Part shown: piece by piece, positions 20,780 through 32,649 of the stretch
How positions within the stretch are numbered: the stretch's first letter is position 1
How the letters are laid out: every line of letters starts with the position of its first letter
Position numbers and translations under genes: made by a program
Notes under the pieces: generated by a model
The model's database searches: none
Told to the model about the DNA's origin: nothing
Seen by the model: only the letters and a program-made list of their open reading frames with translations
Source of the DNA: Hericium rajendrae
Taxonomy: Eukaryota; Basidiomycota; Agaricomycetes; Russulales; Hericiaceae
DNA length: 64,000 nucleotides
NCBI GenBank assembly: GCA_033439255.1
Contig: CM065888.1
Location: forward strand, 124,001 to 188,000
Reading direction: 5' to 3'

Positions 20780-23700
20780 ATGTCTTCCTCTGTAAGTCTC
20801 CTTCACTCTCAGGACCATAGGCGTTGATTGAGTGAAGCATGCAGAAGAAGAATCAGACATATGGCTCGGCCCTGCTCAACTTGTCAGTGGACACGGACGG
20901 GGAGTGTTGGACGTGGAAGGCATGGCAAGATACAGTTGGCTTCGAAGGTGCACCTTGGGCGCAAGAGAACAGCGACCAGTGGCCATTGGCGAGTCGGAGG
21001 AAGTTGGAGGAGGTGCGGGCATACGTGAAGAAGTTCGAGTCAGCAGCGAAGGGAGAGCGGGAGAGCGTGGGGAAGGGGGACATCACAGTCGACAAGGAGG
21101 GGCGGAAGGTGTGGATTAAGTGGGTTGCGTGGAGCCTCAAAAAGTGGGATGTCCCAAAAAAGATGACGGACGCACTGATCGGGACGGGGTCACACCCACG
21201 GGACTTGTTGCGGCAGTCAGAGAACGGGGAGGTAAGCAGGGACTCGGTCTTGATAGGATGGAGATTGCTGATTGGTTGACATTGGTAGCTGCCAGAGATG
21301 AAGCATGCGGGGGTGACGATGCACATTGGAGCAATCGCAGAGGCATGGTTCGGGCCAGACGTGAAGGACCCAGACAAGACGATCGGGCGGCACCATGTGC
21401 CCGGGCGTCCGCGTCAACCTGTGCTGACCTTCACAACGCGGTGGGTTGCCCTGCAATGGCACAAGGAGCGGCAGGCAGCAACGCGATCGTGGATTCGGCT
21501 GGAGAAGTACAGGACGGAGTTCATGGAGATGAAGAGAGGTGCGTCGTATTCTAGATCTGCATGGCCAACTGGAGCACGTGGGGGCGAACGGGCAGGGGCG
21601 GGTACCCACACGAGCGTGCTGCATGCTCGTGCATGTACTACTCACGTCCCAGTTGAGCGACTTGTGAGGCATGTGAGGCAGCACATGCGGAGACGAGCCT
21701 GCGTGTGAGCCACTGAAGGGACGAGCTTGCTACATGCTCATGCATGTGCCTGCGTGCGTGCAAGTTACAGGCAATGACATGCATGAGTCTCGGTGCCGAT
21801 TACTGTGACAGCGGCGGAGACTGACCAAGGTGTATTGCAGAATTGGAGGAGTTGGGGGGATTGATCACGATTCAGCGCCTGTACAAGATCAGCGAGGAGT
21901 TCAAGGCAATGAAGCCGCTCTTCGACATGTTCCTGTCGTCAAGCAAAATGGAGGAGTACTGCAAGATAGATGAATTCTTGCAGGGCTTGTTGGACGAGCT
22001 GTGCAGCAAAAATGCAGAGGGGGAGGGGGAGGATGCAGAGCTGAGTAGCAAAGGTGCAGAGGGGGAGGGGAACACGACAAGTAGGTCAACTGAACGAACT
22101 AACCTATTCTAGCTAACGAGTGAACGAACTAACTGTAGAATCACCCAAGTGGCTGCGCGATGTGGCGAAGCAGCTCGCATCCCGGGCAGAGGTCCAGCGT
22201 TGGGCCGAGGTCTTCCGGGAGGAGCTGGATGCGATGGACAAAGCCAGCGATGACGATGACAGTATCGTGCTGCCCTCTCTGGAGATGGACGATGAAGTGA
22301 AGATGGACTGGCAGGAAGGGATGGTAGAGTATGAGGGGCGATCGATGCAGGAGCTTTGGGTACTGTTGGGGCGCAAGACGCTCCCGTTCTTCAACGCGAA
22401 GAGGGACCCCGAGGGCGTGAAGGCACCATGGAAGGACCAGGAGTGGTTCGAGAAAAACGGCGTGGAGCTCGCACCGAGGTGGCATCAGCTGGCGGGTGTC
22501 CTCAAGGTGATAAACAATGCAAACAAGGGGGAGCCCACACTCAACATGGACATGGTGGGGATGGGCAAGACGATGCAAGCGGTCGCAGCCATTGCGGTGT
22601 ACGCCTGGTTGATCGACTATACATACACCATCAACACGGAGGGCCATGGACAGCTGCCGGGGATGTTTGCAGACAGTAAGCAGAGCGTAGTGGGTCAGCG
22701 AGCGTGGGCACTGACGCGGGTTTTACAGAGACAAAGTTATGGTTGGAGCGGGTCAAGGATGGCTCACTGTCCCGGCCACACATCATTGCAGTGCCGGTGA
22801 GCCTGGTGGACCAGATCTACCTTGAGCTGCAACGGTACTTGGGCCCGGGATCGTTTGACATCATGAAATGTCTCGGGACATGGGACTCGCAGGAGGGGGT
22901 GTGGGAGTTGTTCAACAACTCCCATCACCTACCACACAAGAGGATCATGGTGGTGTCACATGCAGTAAGTGGGCACTGAAAGGCACGTGGTGGGAGCAGA
23001 GGACTGATGAGGTTCATTTTGCAGACATTGGCGAGCACAGGGAGTGTTGTTCTCAGCAACACACGGTCAAATCCATCGAGGGCACCAGAGGTGCAGGCGT
23101 CGGCCCAGAAGAAGGCGCTGAAGTCAGTGTTCGGCCAGAAGTGGGGCTTTGCAGTGATCGACGAGGTGCATGTGTGTCGGAACATCAGCGGTTTGTTCAT
23201 TGGGGTGGGGGCACTGACATCGCTGTCGTCGGTGGTGTTGGGGATGTCTGCGACACCGGTATCCAGCAAGGCCTTGGTAAGTGTTGATGAGTTTTGACAT
23301 GGCAGATGGTGCTAACTATGTTGCAGGATCTCTGGAATATTGGGCGCGTGTTGTGGATGGAGTACTTCACCACCCACGACGCGGAGGCACGCGACATGTC
23401 GCGGGCGCAAATGCGTGGGCTGCGCAAGGACCGGAAGATGCGGGCAGAGGACCCCGAGGCCATTACCAACGTGCTTCGGGGTGCAGACACGCACACAATC
23501 AGCGAGGTCTCAAAAGAGATGGCCCCATATGTTGTGATGATGCGCCAACACTTCGCTGGGCACGTCATCCGGCGGACGACGACATCGGTGGACTGGGAGG
23601 GGAAACCGCTGCTGACGTTGCGGCCGTATACCGAGCACATCTTCACAATGCGGCTTTATCAGCATGAATATGATGCACTCGATGCACTCATCGAGGAGTC

Positions 23701-26383
23701 AGTGCAGACAAACGAGGGGAGGAGGGGAGCATCGAAGGTGAGTTCCCATAACTAGTGTTGGAAGGCGAGCGACAAGCGTGGGGCATGGTCGATGTGTGTG
23801 CACGGGACCGAGAGCATGCACAATTTGTGTCAGAACGTGGGTGAGCATGCCACACGCTCGCAATGCACACGGGCATAAAGCATGCTCTAATACACACATG
23901 CAACTAAACAACTTTACTGACTTTGTTCTACTTTTAGGATTTCTATCTGAAATTCCGTCGTGCACTCATTCACCCTGCTACCAACGAGGACCAACCTAAT
24001 GTCATCTTTCCTGCTGACCTCGAGACGTACCGCAAGTATCCGTCCCGGAAGCTTGATGCTGTTGTCGCCATCATCTGCCACCATCTCGCCAAGGATGACT
24101 CCCCTCCCCTTGCGTATGATGTTTCCGAGGATAACAACAATGATGTCGCCAAGTTCAAGCCGGCTCCTATCGCCAGCGAAGCCAACGATGCACCTCTGCC
24201 TGCCAATCTGGGCCCGGACAAGATTGTGCTCTTTGCTTTCTTCCCGGCCACCTTTGCCTTGATCACCTCGGTAAGTCAATCCATCAATCCATCAATCCAG
24301 CGCTCTGAAATCATCTTCCCATCTAGGTCCTCGCTGCCCATGACATCAAGTACATTGAGATGCATGGCAGACACAAGGCCTCACAGCGGCCTGGGATTCT
24401 CGAGAAGTTCCGCAAGGAGGGCCGGGACGGTGCTCGTGTCCTCCTTATGTCTGGCGTTGGCGGCGTAGGCCTCAACATGGCCTTTGCCAATGTCATGATC
24501 ATTCTTGTAAGCACCTCCCATGCCTTGCTCCATCTACCGTCACTGACTGCTTCCATTTCCATACATACTCCATTACAGGACGTTGTCTGGGACGACTCGG
24601 CTGACAGCCAGGCGATCGGGTGCATCTGGCGTCAGATGCAGGAGAAGCGCGTCCGCATCTACCGCCTGATCGGTTCTGACACCCCGGACGTCGCACTGAA
24701 CAATTTGTCGTTCGATAAAGGACGCATAATGGAGTCATTCACGAACAAGCATGGCATCCTCGGTAAGTCTCACTTAGCTAGATAGGATGCCACCCACTCA
24801 CTGACCGTATGTGTTTAGAAAAAATTCTCGCTGTCGTGAATGCTGAGGCAGAGGAGGAGGAGGATGAGGAGGAGATTGCCGACCCGATGGACAATGAGGA
24901 TGATGACGACGTTCCGAAGAAGGGCAAGGACAAGCCCAAAGCCTCAGCCCGCAAGACCTCCAATGAGCCGAAAGAGCCGAAGCTGCTGAAGCCGTCGAAG
25001 GGAAAGAAGGCTGCCCCCACCAGGAAGCAGGTCAAGCAACCTGCAGCTTCCTCCAGCAAGGGTCTGGCAGCGGGGCCCTTGACCATGAAGCCCACCATGC
25101 CCCCTTGTCCCAGTTTGCCCTTGCCCCTGTCCGAGCCTGAGGCAACAGAGAAGGAATTGGAGGTGTCCAGAGCAGGCAAAACGGCAGTGCATCACCCGCG
25201 ACTGACTCCACGCCAAATTCCATGCACCCCTCTGCCTGAGCGCCAGCACCTTGTGTCCCCACCCCAGTCAGGTGTACCTGTGTCCCCACGCAAGTCAGCT
25301 GCACCTGTGTCGGCAGAGCACTCAGCGTCGGCCCCCTACTCCCTGGCCTCCGATACTGGCACTGGTGATGTACAGTCCCCCTGGGATCGGCCGATGTCCA
25401 TAGTCGGTGGCATGAAGAAGAAGGATGCCGCTGGCCCTGCCGATACCAGTGTCAGCAAGCCTCCCGCAGCCACGGACAACACTGCTGAAGAGGAAGCTGA
25501 GGCCCTCCATGACAACCTCACCATGCAGATGAGCCTGACCCAGCAGATGTACACTGAGCACGAGGTGGCCTCCGATACGGGCGCTGATAATGTGGAGCCC
25601 CGCAGGGACCGGCCGATGTCCATAGTCGGTGGCATGAAGAAGAAGGACACCATTGGCCCTGCTGATGCCAGTGTCAGCAAGCCCTCTCCAGCCATGGACA
25701 AGACTGCTGAAGAGGAAGCTGAGGCCCTTCACGATGACCTGACCCTCCAGGCGAGCCTGACTCAGCAGATATACACGGAGCATGGGGACACCTCGACGGG
25801 GATGGACATGGACTCGGACATGTTCCAGGAACCCTCGACCCCCAACTTTCTGACGTCCGACCCCGACGGCGGAGATGACAGCCATGGGCAGCCCATGGAG
25901 CTCAGCGACAGGGACCAATCTGCCCAAGCCCCCAGCCAGAACAAGAAACGCAAGCCCTCCGCGTCTCCACCGAAGTCCAACCGCCCCGGCCCCAAACGCT
26001 TGCTAGGCATGCCAAGCCATGTTACCCTTCCCATTCACCTCAGGCATGAGGAGATCGAGCAACGCCGACGTGAGAAGGCTACACCCCCGCCCGACGACAC
26101 AGAGTCAGAGAAGTCGGACAAGGATGAGATTGTCGACGTGCCATGGACTTCGTATGAAGATGCAGTGGGTGCTGGTGCAGGGCCATCTCATGGGGCTGGT
26201 GGGGTTCGTAGGGCTCGTGAGGCTCGTGAGGCTCGTGGGGCTCGTGGGGCTCGTGGAGATCATGGAGACCGTAGGGGTCGTGGGGTTGGGAGCAGTCGTG
26301 GTGGTCCTGATCCTTTGAAGTTGGCTCCTGTCCAGGGTTTGAGTCACCGTCGTCAGCCTCATCCTTCACGCGCTCCCCGCTGA
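20780..26383 (+). CDS. SWI2/SNF2-family ATPase with long disordered C-terminus (gene G)
   Basis: Starts MSSS at 20,780. A canonical intron (GTAAGT...GCATGCAG) joins it to KKNQTYGSALLNLS. About a dozen exons follow. Helicase motifs in order: Walker A DMVGMGKTMQ (near 22,555); Q-rich strand HIIAVPVSLVDQ; motif II in IDEVHVCRN (DEVH instead of DEAH); motif III LGMSATP; lobe 2 with DIKYIEMHGRH, LMSGVGGVGLNMA (motif V) and QAIGCIWRQMQEKRV (motif VI, with Q and the second R kept). The order and spacing fit SNF2 rather than other SF2 helicases. The C-terminal 500 residues are acidic, then Pro/Ser-rich. They hold a tandem 74-residue duplication (RPMSIVGGMKKKD...AEEEAEALHD) and end in an Arg-Gly-rich tail. 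Likely role: ATP-driven remodelling of DNA-protein complexes in the nucleus. It reads without a frame break. Confidence 0.85.
25360..25795 (+). repeat. Tandem duplication of about 74 codons in gene G
   Basis: Two adjacent copies, each from ASDTG through DRPMSIVGGMKKKD and EEEAEALHD to TQQ.YTEH, differ by a number of substitutions. Both keep the frame, so this is an in-frame expansion of a disordered region. Confidence 0.85.
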
Positions 26384-26699
26384 GTTTTTCTTAAAAAATA
26401 TATATATATACATTATCCCAACAGACGGTTGTATACTGATTACACTGTTCTACTGCAGTTATCATGTTTACCATAAGCACTGTACCCGGACTCAAGCAGT
26501 GAGCCTGTGCATCCTAGCAGATCCTAGCACCATGCCCATGCATCCCAGCACTCTGCAAGGGCATCCGAGCTCTGAGCTCGTGCCATCTCTGCACTGTTCT
26601 CATGTGCTCAAGCATCATAGCCATGCATCGGAGGCCCATGCCAGCACAAGCTAGGGACACACATGTGTGTGAAGCAAGGTGGGACATATTCTGAGCATG

Positions 26700-29080
26700 G
26701 CAAGTCCACGAGGCCAGGGACACGTTTGAGGGAGCTGGATGGTTGTGCACATTCTGAGGCCCATGAGTGTACATCACACATGTAATTAGCTGTGTGAGGG
26801 TGCAAGACCAAGGACAAGGATTAGCAGGCTCGACGCTCATGCGTGTTCTGAGGCCCGCCGGTCAGCATCGCACAGGTTTTTTAGCTGTGCGAGTCAGTGA
26901 GGGTGGGGACAAGGACGAGCAGGCTCACAAACACAGACGAGCGGGTTGGATGCTCATGCTCATTCTGAGGCCCACCAGTCAGTGTCACACATATCTTAGC
27001 TCTGCAAGGTGCGAGGCCACAGACATGCACGAGCGGACTCGATGGTGATGTGCGTTCTGAGCCTCGTGGGTCAGCGTCGCGCACGCTGTTAGTCCTGCGA
27101 GTCAGTAAGGTGAGGGACATGCACGAGCGAGCTCACAAACAGGGACAAGCGGGCTCGATGCTCATGCGCATTGTGAGGCCCACCAGTAAGTGTCACACAT
27201 GGATTAGCTCTGCGAGTTGGTGAGGCCGGGGAGAAGGACGAGCAGGCTCACAAACACGGACGAGCGGGTTGGATGCTAATGCTCATTCTGAGGCCCACCA
27301 GTCAGCGTCACACATATCTCAGCTCTGCGAGGGTGCGAGGCCACGGACATGGAAGAGTGGGCTCGACGCTCATGTGTGTTCTGAGGCCCGCCGGTGAGCA
27401 TCACACAGGTTTTTAGCGGTGCCACGGCAATGCTACAACATTATCCAGAAGACCATACCCCATGCCCGTAACATCCCCAGTCAGTGAGGCCAGGGACAAG
27501 GACGAGCGGGCTCGACGCTCATGTGCATGGTGAGGCCCACCAGTTAGCATCACACGTGGATTAGGTCTGCAAGGGTGCGAGGCCAGGGACATGCACGAGC
27601 GGGCTCGACGCTCATGTGCGTTCTGAGCCTCATGGGTCAGTGTCGCACACGCTGTTAGTCCTGCGAGTCAGTAAGGTGAGGGACATGCACGAGCGGGCTC
27701 ACAAACAGAGACAAGCAGGCTCGACGCTCATGCACGTTGTGAGGCCCACCAGTCAGCATCACAGCTCTGCAAGGGTGCAAGGCCAGGGACACAGACGAGC
27801 GGGCTCGACGCTCATGCACATTCTGAGGCTCGCCAGCCAGCCTCGTGCAGGTCATATTAGCTATGTGAGTCGGTGAGAGGAGGGACGTGGACAAGCAGGC
27901 GCACAAAGACGGATGAGTGGGCTAGATGCTCATGTGCATTCTAAGACCCACCAGCCAGCATCGCACATGCTGTTAGTCCTGCGAGTCAGTAAGGTGAGGG
28001 ACATGCACGAGCGGGCTCGACGCTCATGTGCGTTGTGAGCCTCGTGGGTCAGCATCGCACACACTGTTGGTCCTGCGAGTCAGTAAGGTGAGGGACATGC
28101 ACGAGCGGGCTCGACGCTCATGTGTGTTCTGAGGCCCACCAGTCAGCATCACAGCTCTGCAAGGGTGCGAGGCCAGGGACGCAGACGAGCGGGCTCGACG
28201 CTCAGGCACCTTCTGAGGCTCGCCACTCAGCCTCGCACAGGTTATATTAGCTGTGTGAGTCGGTGAGGGCAGGGACGTGGACAAGCAGGCTCACAAAGAC
28301 GGATGAGTAAGCTCGATGCTCATGTGCATTCTAAGGCCCACCAGCCAGCATCGCACATGCTGTTAGTCCTGCGAGTCAGTAAGGTGAGGGACATGTATGA
28401 GCGGGCTCGACGCTTGTGTGCGTTGTGAGCCTCGTGGGTCAGCGTCGCACACGGTGTTGGTCCTGCGAGTCAGTAAGGTGAGGGACATGCATGAGCGGGC
28501 TCGACGCTCATGTGTGTTCTGAGGCTTGCCAGCCAGCGTCGCACATGTCTTAGCTCTGCAAGGATGCGAGGCCAAGAATGCGGACGAGCGGGCTCGACGC
28601 TCATGCACATTCTGAGGCTCGCCAGCCAGCCTCGCGCAGGTTATATTAGCTGTGTGAGTCGGTGAGGGCAGGGACGTGGACAAGCAGGCTCACAAAGACG
28701 GATGAGTGGGCTCGATGCTCATGTGCGTTGTGAGCCTCGTGGGTCAGCGTCGCACACGCTGTTGGTCCTGCGAGTCAGTAAGGTGAGAGACATGCACGAG
28801 CGGGCTCGACGCTCATGTGTGTTCTGAGGCTCGCCAGGCAGCGTCGCACATGTCTTAGCTCTGCGAGGATGCGAGGCCAGGGATGCGGACGAGCAGGCTC
28901 GACGCTCATGTGCATCTAAGGCCCGCCAGCCAGCGTCGCACATGTCTTAGCTCTGCGAGGGTGGGAGGCCAGGGACATGCACGAGCGGGCTCGACGCTCA
29001 TGTGCATTCTGAGCCTCGTGGGTCAGCATCACGCACGTTGTCAGCCCCATGAGTCAGTGAGGTGAGGAACATGCACAAGC
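26700..29080. repeat. Minisatellite array, unit about 92-118 bp
   Basis: Direct tandem units anchored by GAGCGGGCTCGACGCTCATG and TTCTGAGGC.C.CCAG. Anchor starts at 28,593, 28,711, 28,805, 28,898 and 28,990 give periods of 92-118 bp; longer units carry an extra block, AGGCTCACAAA. I estimate about 25 units. It begins shortly after the stop of gene G, with a less regular lead-in from about 26,480. The open frames inside it (Arg/His-rich on the minus strand) are by-products of the period. Confidence 0.9.
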
Positions 29081-29368
29081 GGGCTTGGTGCTTGTTCGAA
29101 GCTCCATTCCATTCTTACCTCGATGCTCTGCAAAGACCAGCATATTTCGAGCACGCTCGTGCACACCCTGCACACACGGTGCACCTGCTAACACGATGCT
29201 GGTCAGTCACATTGGGTGGTAGGTTGGCTAGGTTGGATTCTCACACCGTGGTCGGATGGTAGGTTGGCTAGGTTGGGCAGTCGGTCGCTGTCATGGTGCG
29301 GATGGGTGGGATCCAACCTGCGTCCAACCTGGGGAGTCTCATAACCCAACCTTCGCTACACATACAAC

Positions 29369-29590
29369 GCGCACGAGGACAGCTGTCCTCGTGCGCACGC
29401 TGTTCGACACGATAACGCATGCGCACGAGGACAGCTGTCTTCGTGCGCACATCGTATGCTGTCGAACAGCGTGCGCACGAAGACGGCTGTCGAACAGCGT
29501 GCGCACGAAGACGGCTGTCGAACAGCATGCGCACGAAGACGGCTGTCCTCATGCACACGCATTATCGTGTCGAACAGCATGCGCACGTCG
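29369..29590. repeat. Cluster of GTGCGCAC-ended palindromes
   Basis: 29,369-29,396 is a perfect 28 bp palindrome (outer GCGCACGAGG, centre ACAGCTGT). 29,421-29,448 is the same with one mismatch. Between about 29,470 and 29,590, half-sites (GCGCACGAAGACGGCTGTCG) repeat three times, separated by AACAGC. Such units can fold into hairpins in either strand. Confidence 0.85.
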
Positions 29591-30289
29591 TATGCTGTTT
29601 ACTCACCAGACATGATACATTATTATACTGCTTCATTCTGAATTATCCATGATCTGAATACTCCATGAACAGTCAGTATAAGCTACACATTTGTTTGCCA
29701 TCTGGTGTATGAATGAGCAACTATTATGCACCTTAAGAATGACCATTGTAGCACTAATGAATGATAAGCATTAACTGCAAATTCACACTGTGTAATGTAG
29801 CATCCAGTTTGCGTAAATCAGAAGTATAATATATCTGGTGTATCTAGTATTTTGCGTACACATGAACTCATGTCAATTATTCATTTTGTACAATAAATTG
29901 TATCTCTATATTTCTATATATACATGGTAAGACATGCACACACAAGGTCCCGTGTCCTTATGTGCAGCTATTATTCTATCTGACATGGTGCGCACAAAGA
30001 CACGGGGCTTCGTGCGTGACTATTATAGATGATCAAAAGCAGACTACATGCGCACAAGGACAGGTGTCCTTGTGCGCATGGTAAATATTAGGAAATGATC
30101 CATCAAAAATATCATGCATATCAGCCATTTCACACGATAAATAATTCGTCCAAATACCTGATATTGACCGGACTACCCCCAGACAACCCCAACCCGGCCT
30201 TTCCCTTAACTGGAGGATCAGTAGCTCGGTGGCTCACTGAGTCAGACCAAACCAACACTAAACTATGTTTCCAAATTTGGAAATTTATT
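29591..30289. other. AT-rich spacer with further palindromes, no gene
   Basis: AT-richer than the flanks. At 30,047-30,080 there are 16 bp perfect inverted arms (CATGCGCACAAGGACA) around a 2 bp loop, related to the palindromes at 29.4 kb. Looser versions lie near 29,936-29,965 and 29,988-30,016. No coding exon seen. Confidence 0.6.
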
Positions 30290-30655
30290 TTCAGTGGCTC
30301 GGTGGCTCGGTTCGGTGGCTCGGTGGCTCAGCTCGGTGGCTCGATGGCTTAGCTCGGTGGCTTAGTGGCTCGGCTCGGTGGCTTGGTGGCTCATGACTTG
30401 AGCTATGGCTAGGTATTTGGCTCGGTGCAGTGAGATGTCTAGCTCAGTGCAGCTAGGTGTCTGGCTTGATAACCTTGGCTAGGTGTTTGGCTCGGTGCAG
30501 CTCAGCATCTGGCTCGGTACGACTCAGTGTCTGGCTCGGTTGGCTTGGTATGGCTCAGTGTCTGGCTCGGTTGGCTCGGTGTGGCTCGGTGTCTGGCTCG
30601 GTGCAGCTCGGTGTCTGGCTCGATAACTTTGACAGGTGTTTGGCTCGATGCAGCT
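30290..30655. repeat. GGCTCGGT-based simple repeat
   Basis: Irregular tandem runs of GGCTCGGTGGCTCGG pass gradually into longer units around GTGTCTGGCTCGGT. All open frames here are repeat-encoded. Confidence 0.85.
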
Positions 30656-30657
30656 CA

Positions 30658-31029
30658 TTAAGCTAGCATTGGCAGACAAAATGTCACCTTCCTTTTAAAG
30701 TAATACAACATACCATTTTTCACTGTTCCTCCCCAACATTGATTGATTTTTATCTTAAAATTGAGACCACCAATTGCTCTAAAAATTTGCACATCATATC
30801 CTAATATGGTTCTGCATATGTGCAAAAAGTTTGAGCCCAATCCGACGAGCGCAAGATTTGTGGTACCACCACTATTTGACTGTATAAGTGCACCGATCGT
30901 GATATCCTTTGCTTTCTGTGTATGGCTCTGTCCTCCCTGCCGTACGCTACTGGATGCTGATTCAGAAACTCCGACCTCGAGATCGGGCAGTGACATCAAA
31001 TTGTAGCGCAGTTCAGATTTCAAAGACAA
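30658..31029 (-). other. 123-codon frame of unknown meaning
   Basis: An uninterrupted minus-strand frame whose C-terminal half (VGLGSNFLHICRTILGYD, IFRAIGGLNFKIKIN) has a protein-like composition. No splice partners, domain or promoter are evident. It may be a relic of a repeated gene family. Confidence 0.22.
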
Positions 31030-31399
31030 GAGGTCGGCAGCCGTGGGGGATGGAAGAACAGATCCGCTTTCATGCCTATTAAGAGGGGCAAGTGCGGGCG
31101 CTTCGTAGCCGGAGAAATAGCAGCGGAATTTATTCCGCTACCGCTCCAGCCGGTTCCCACTGACTGTTGCGGCATCCGATAAGTGCGCTGTTAGGTTTAA
31201 CACAGCCCGCCAAACTCCACGGATCCTGGTACATAGATGAAATGAATCCATTTCGAGCGGATGGTTCGTGGGCTGTGTGATATCGGGAATAAGCAAGAGG
31301 GACGTACAGTACATGTGGGCCAGGCCTGTCTCCTCATCGATCATCTTCTGCGACAACTGCGACCACGACTACGGCCCCGCCCATGATCCCCATTTATCT

Positions 31400-32580
31400 T
31401 ACACTTGATCTGAGAATGCGAGCTCGATCGGATAACGAGCTTGGTGCGTGAAAGAGAGCTGTCGGCCAAAAAAAAAAAAAGGCAGCCCCCAAAGCAGCAA
31501 GCGCCCGGACTTTGGCGCCTTCCAGTTGCCTCCGCGGCGCTCTCCTGTATTGCACTGAGATTCGCAGAGGCAAACTCCACACGGCGCATCCATCGTGTCA
31601 GTCAGCGCTGATGTATCGACCTTGATGTATTGCATTACATGTGCAAGATAATCCCCGTGACTCGCCACTGCATGAGACCCCGGGGAAGAATAGATCCAAC
31701 AGCGCCAACCGACGCGCCTCTCCGCATTCTCTGCATTTTTTACCGCCGGAAATACCGTCTCATTATATATCATCTCGTTAGTCCTTTTTCCGCCAATGTC
31801 CAACTCCCATTTCTGGAGATGGAAACCAAGCGCATTCGGGGCCCGCCCCGCGCCCGCAGAGACAACATTCTGCAGCGTGTTTATCCCGCTGGTCGCAAGC
31901 GGATACCACCCGTCGCTCGGCGCTCTGCACCGTAACGAGATGCACGACCCACAACACCGCGAGTGCAAACGTCGCCGCACTCGTCACGCACTTCACGACG
32001 ACGTGCGAGTTGCTATTCCCCGCTGTGAGGCAGACGACCTCGCAAGGGATCTTTTGCGATCCAGGCTTCGGCTCCAGCTCGCGCGTGCACCACAGCTCCG
32101 CTGTCCACTGCGGCAGCGCGGCGCTCAACTGAGCGAGAAGGTGCCGCCCGCCGTGATGATGAGGACGACCCGGTCGCCCTGCAGCGCGTTGGGGATACAG
32201 GCGATGTCGACCTGGAGGACAAACACGAGGATGCTCGCGCCGAAAAGCAGGTCGGGCATGGTCGCTGGCAGTGCCGGCAACGTCCCGAAGAACAGGAGCA
32301 TGAACCCACGCGGGGGCGCGGGACGAGGTCGCGATATAGCCGCGCTAGGACCCATGACTTGATGTCGTGTGCGTAGCCTGATTTGGCGTTGATGCAGGTG
32401 ACGGCGATGTCGTGCTCCGGCGTGATCTTGCCGGTACCGACGGGGGAGAGGATCGCTGAGAGGGCATAGGCGGTCCGGCCGAAGGAGAATGCGACTGGGA
32501 TGAACGACGTTGCTGCCGATGGTCACGGTAATGAGGATGTCGGTAAGGTTCTGCTATTTGCAAGCGGGTGGCAGTGATAT
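31400..32580 (-). pseudogene. Multi-pass membrane protein gene, broken in several places
   Basis: Read on the minus strand, protein-like pieces follow one another in different frames. They are NLTDILITVTIGSNVV; PVAFSFGRTAYALSAILSP with TGKITPEHDIAVTCINAK and IKSWVLARLYRDLVP; FMLLFFGTLPALPATMPDL with LLFGASILVFVLQVDIACI; LSAALPQWTAELWCTREL with AATFALAVLWVVHLVTV; and HLQKWELDIGGKRTNEM. The hydrophobic segments suggest four or more membrane spans. The frame changes at about 32,505 (T run), about 32,310 (C run) and about 32,130, and again near 31,920. No introns explain these shifts. Three of the four lie at short base runs, so indel errors in the assembly are as likely as real decay. The family is unnamed to me. 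Confidence 0.5.
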
Positions 32581-32649
32581 TTGCGGGGGCTCGGGATTGG
32601 TCTCGTGAATCGCAGGACCGAAGACGTCGGGCTATGGGTAGATTCTAGC

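Noticed and set aside
26700-29080. CRISPR-like array
   Set aside because: Units are 92-118 bp, repeats and 'spacers' are both conserved between units, and the host is a fungus. It is a minisatellite.
26700-29080. Arg/His-rich and other long open frames in the minisatellite as genes
   Set aside because: They exist in several frames at once and follow the repeat period; no start context, promoter or splice signals.
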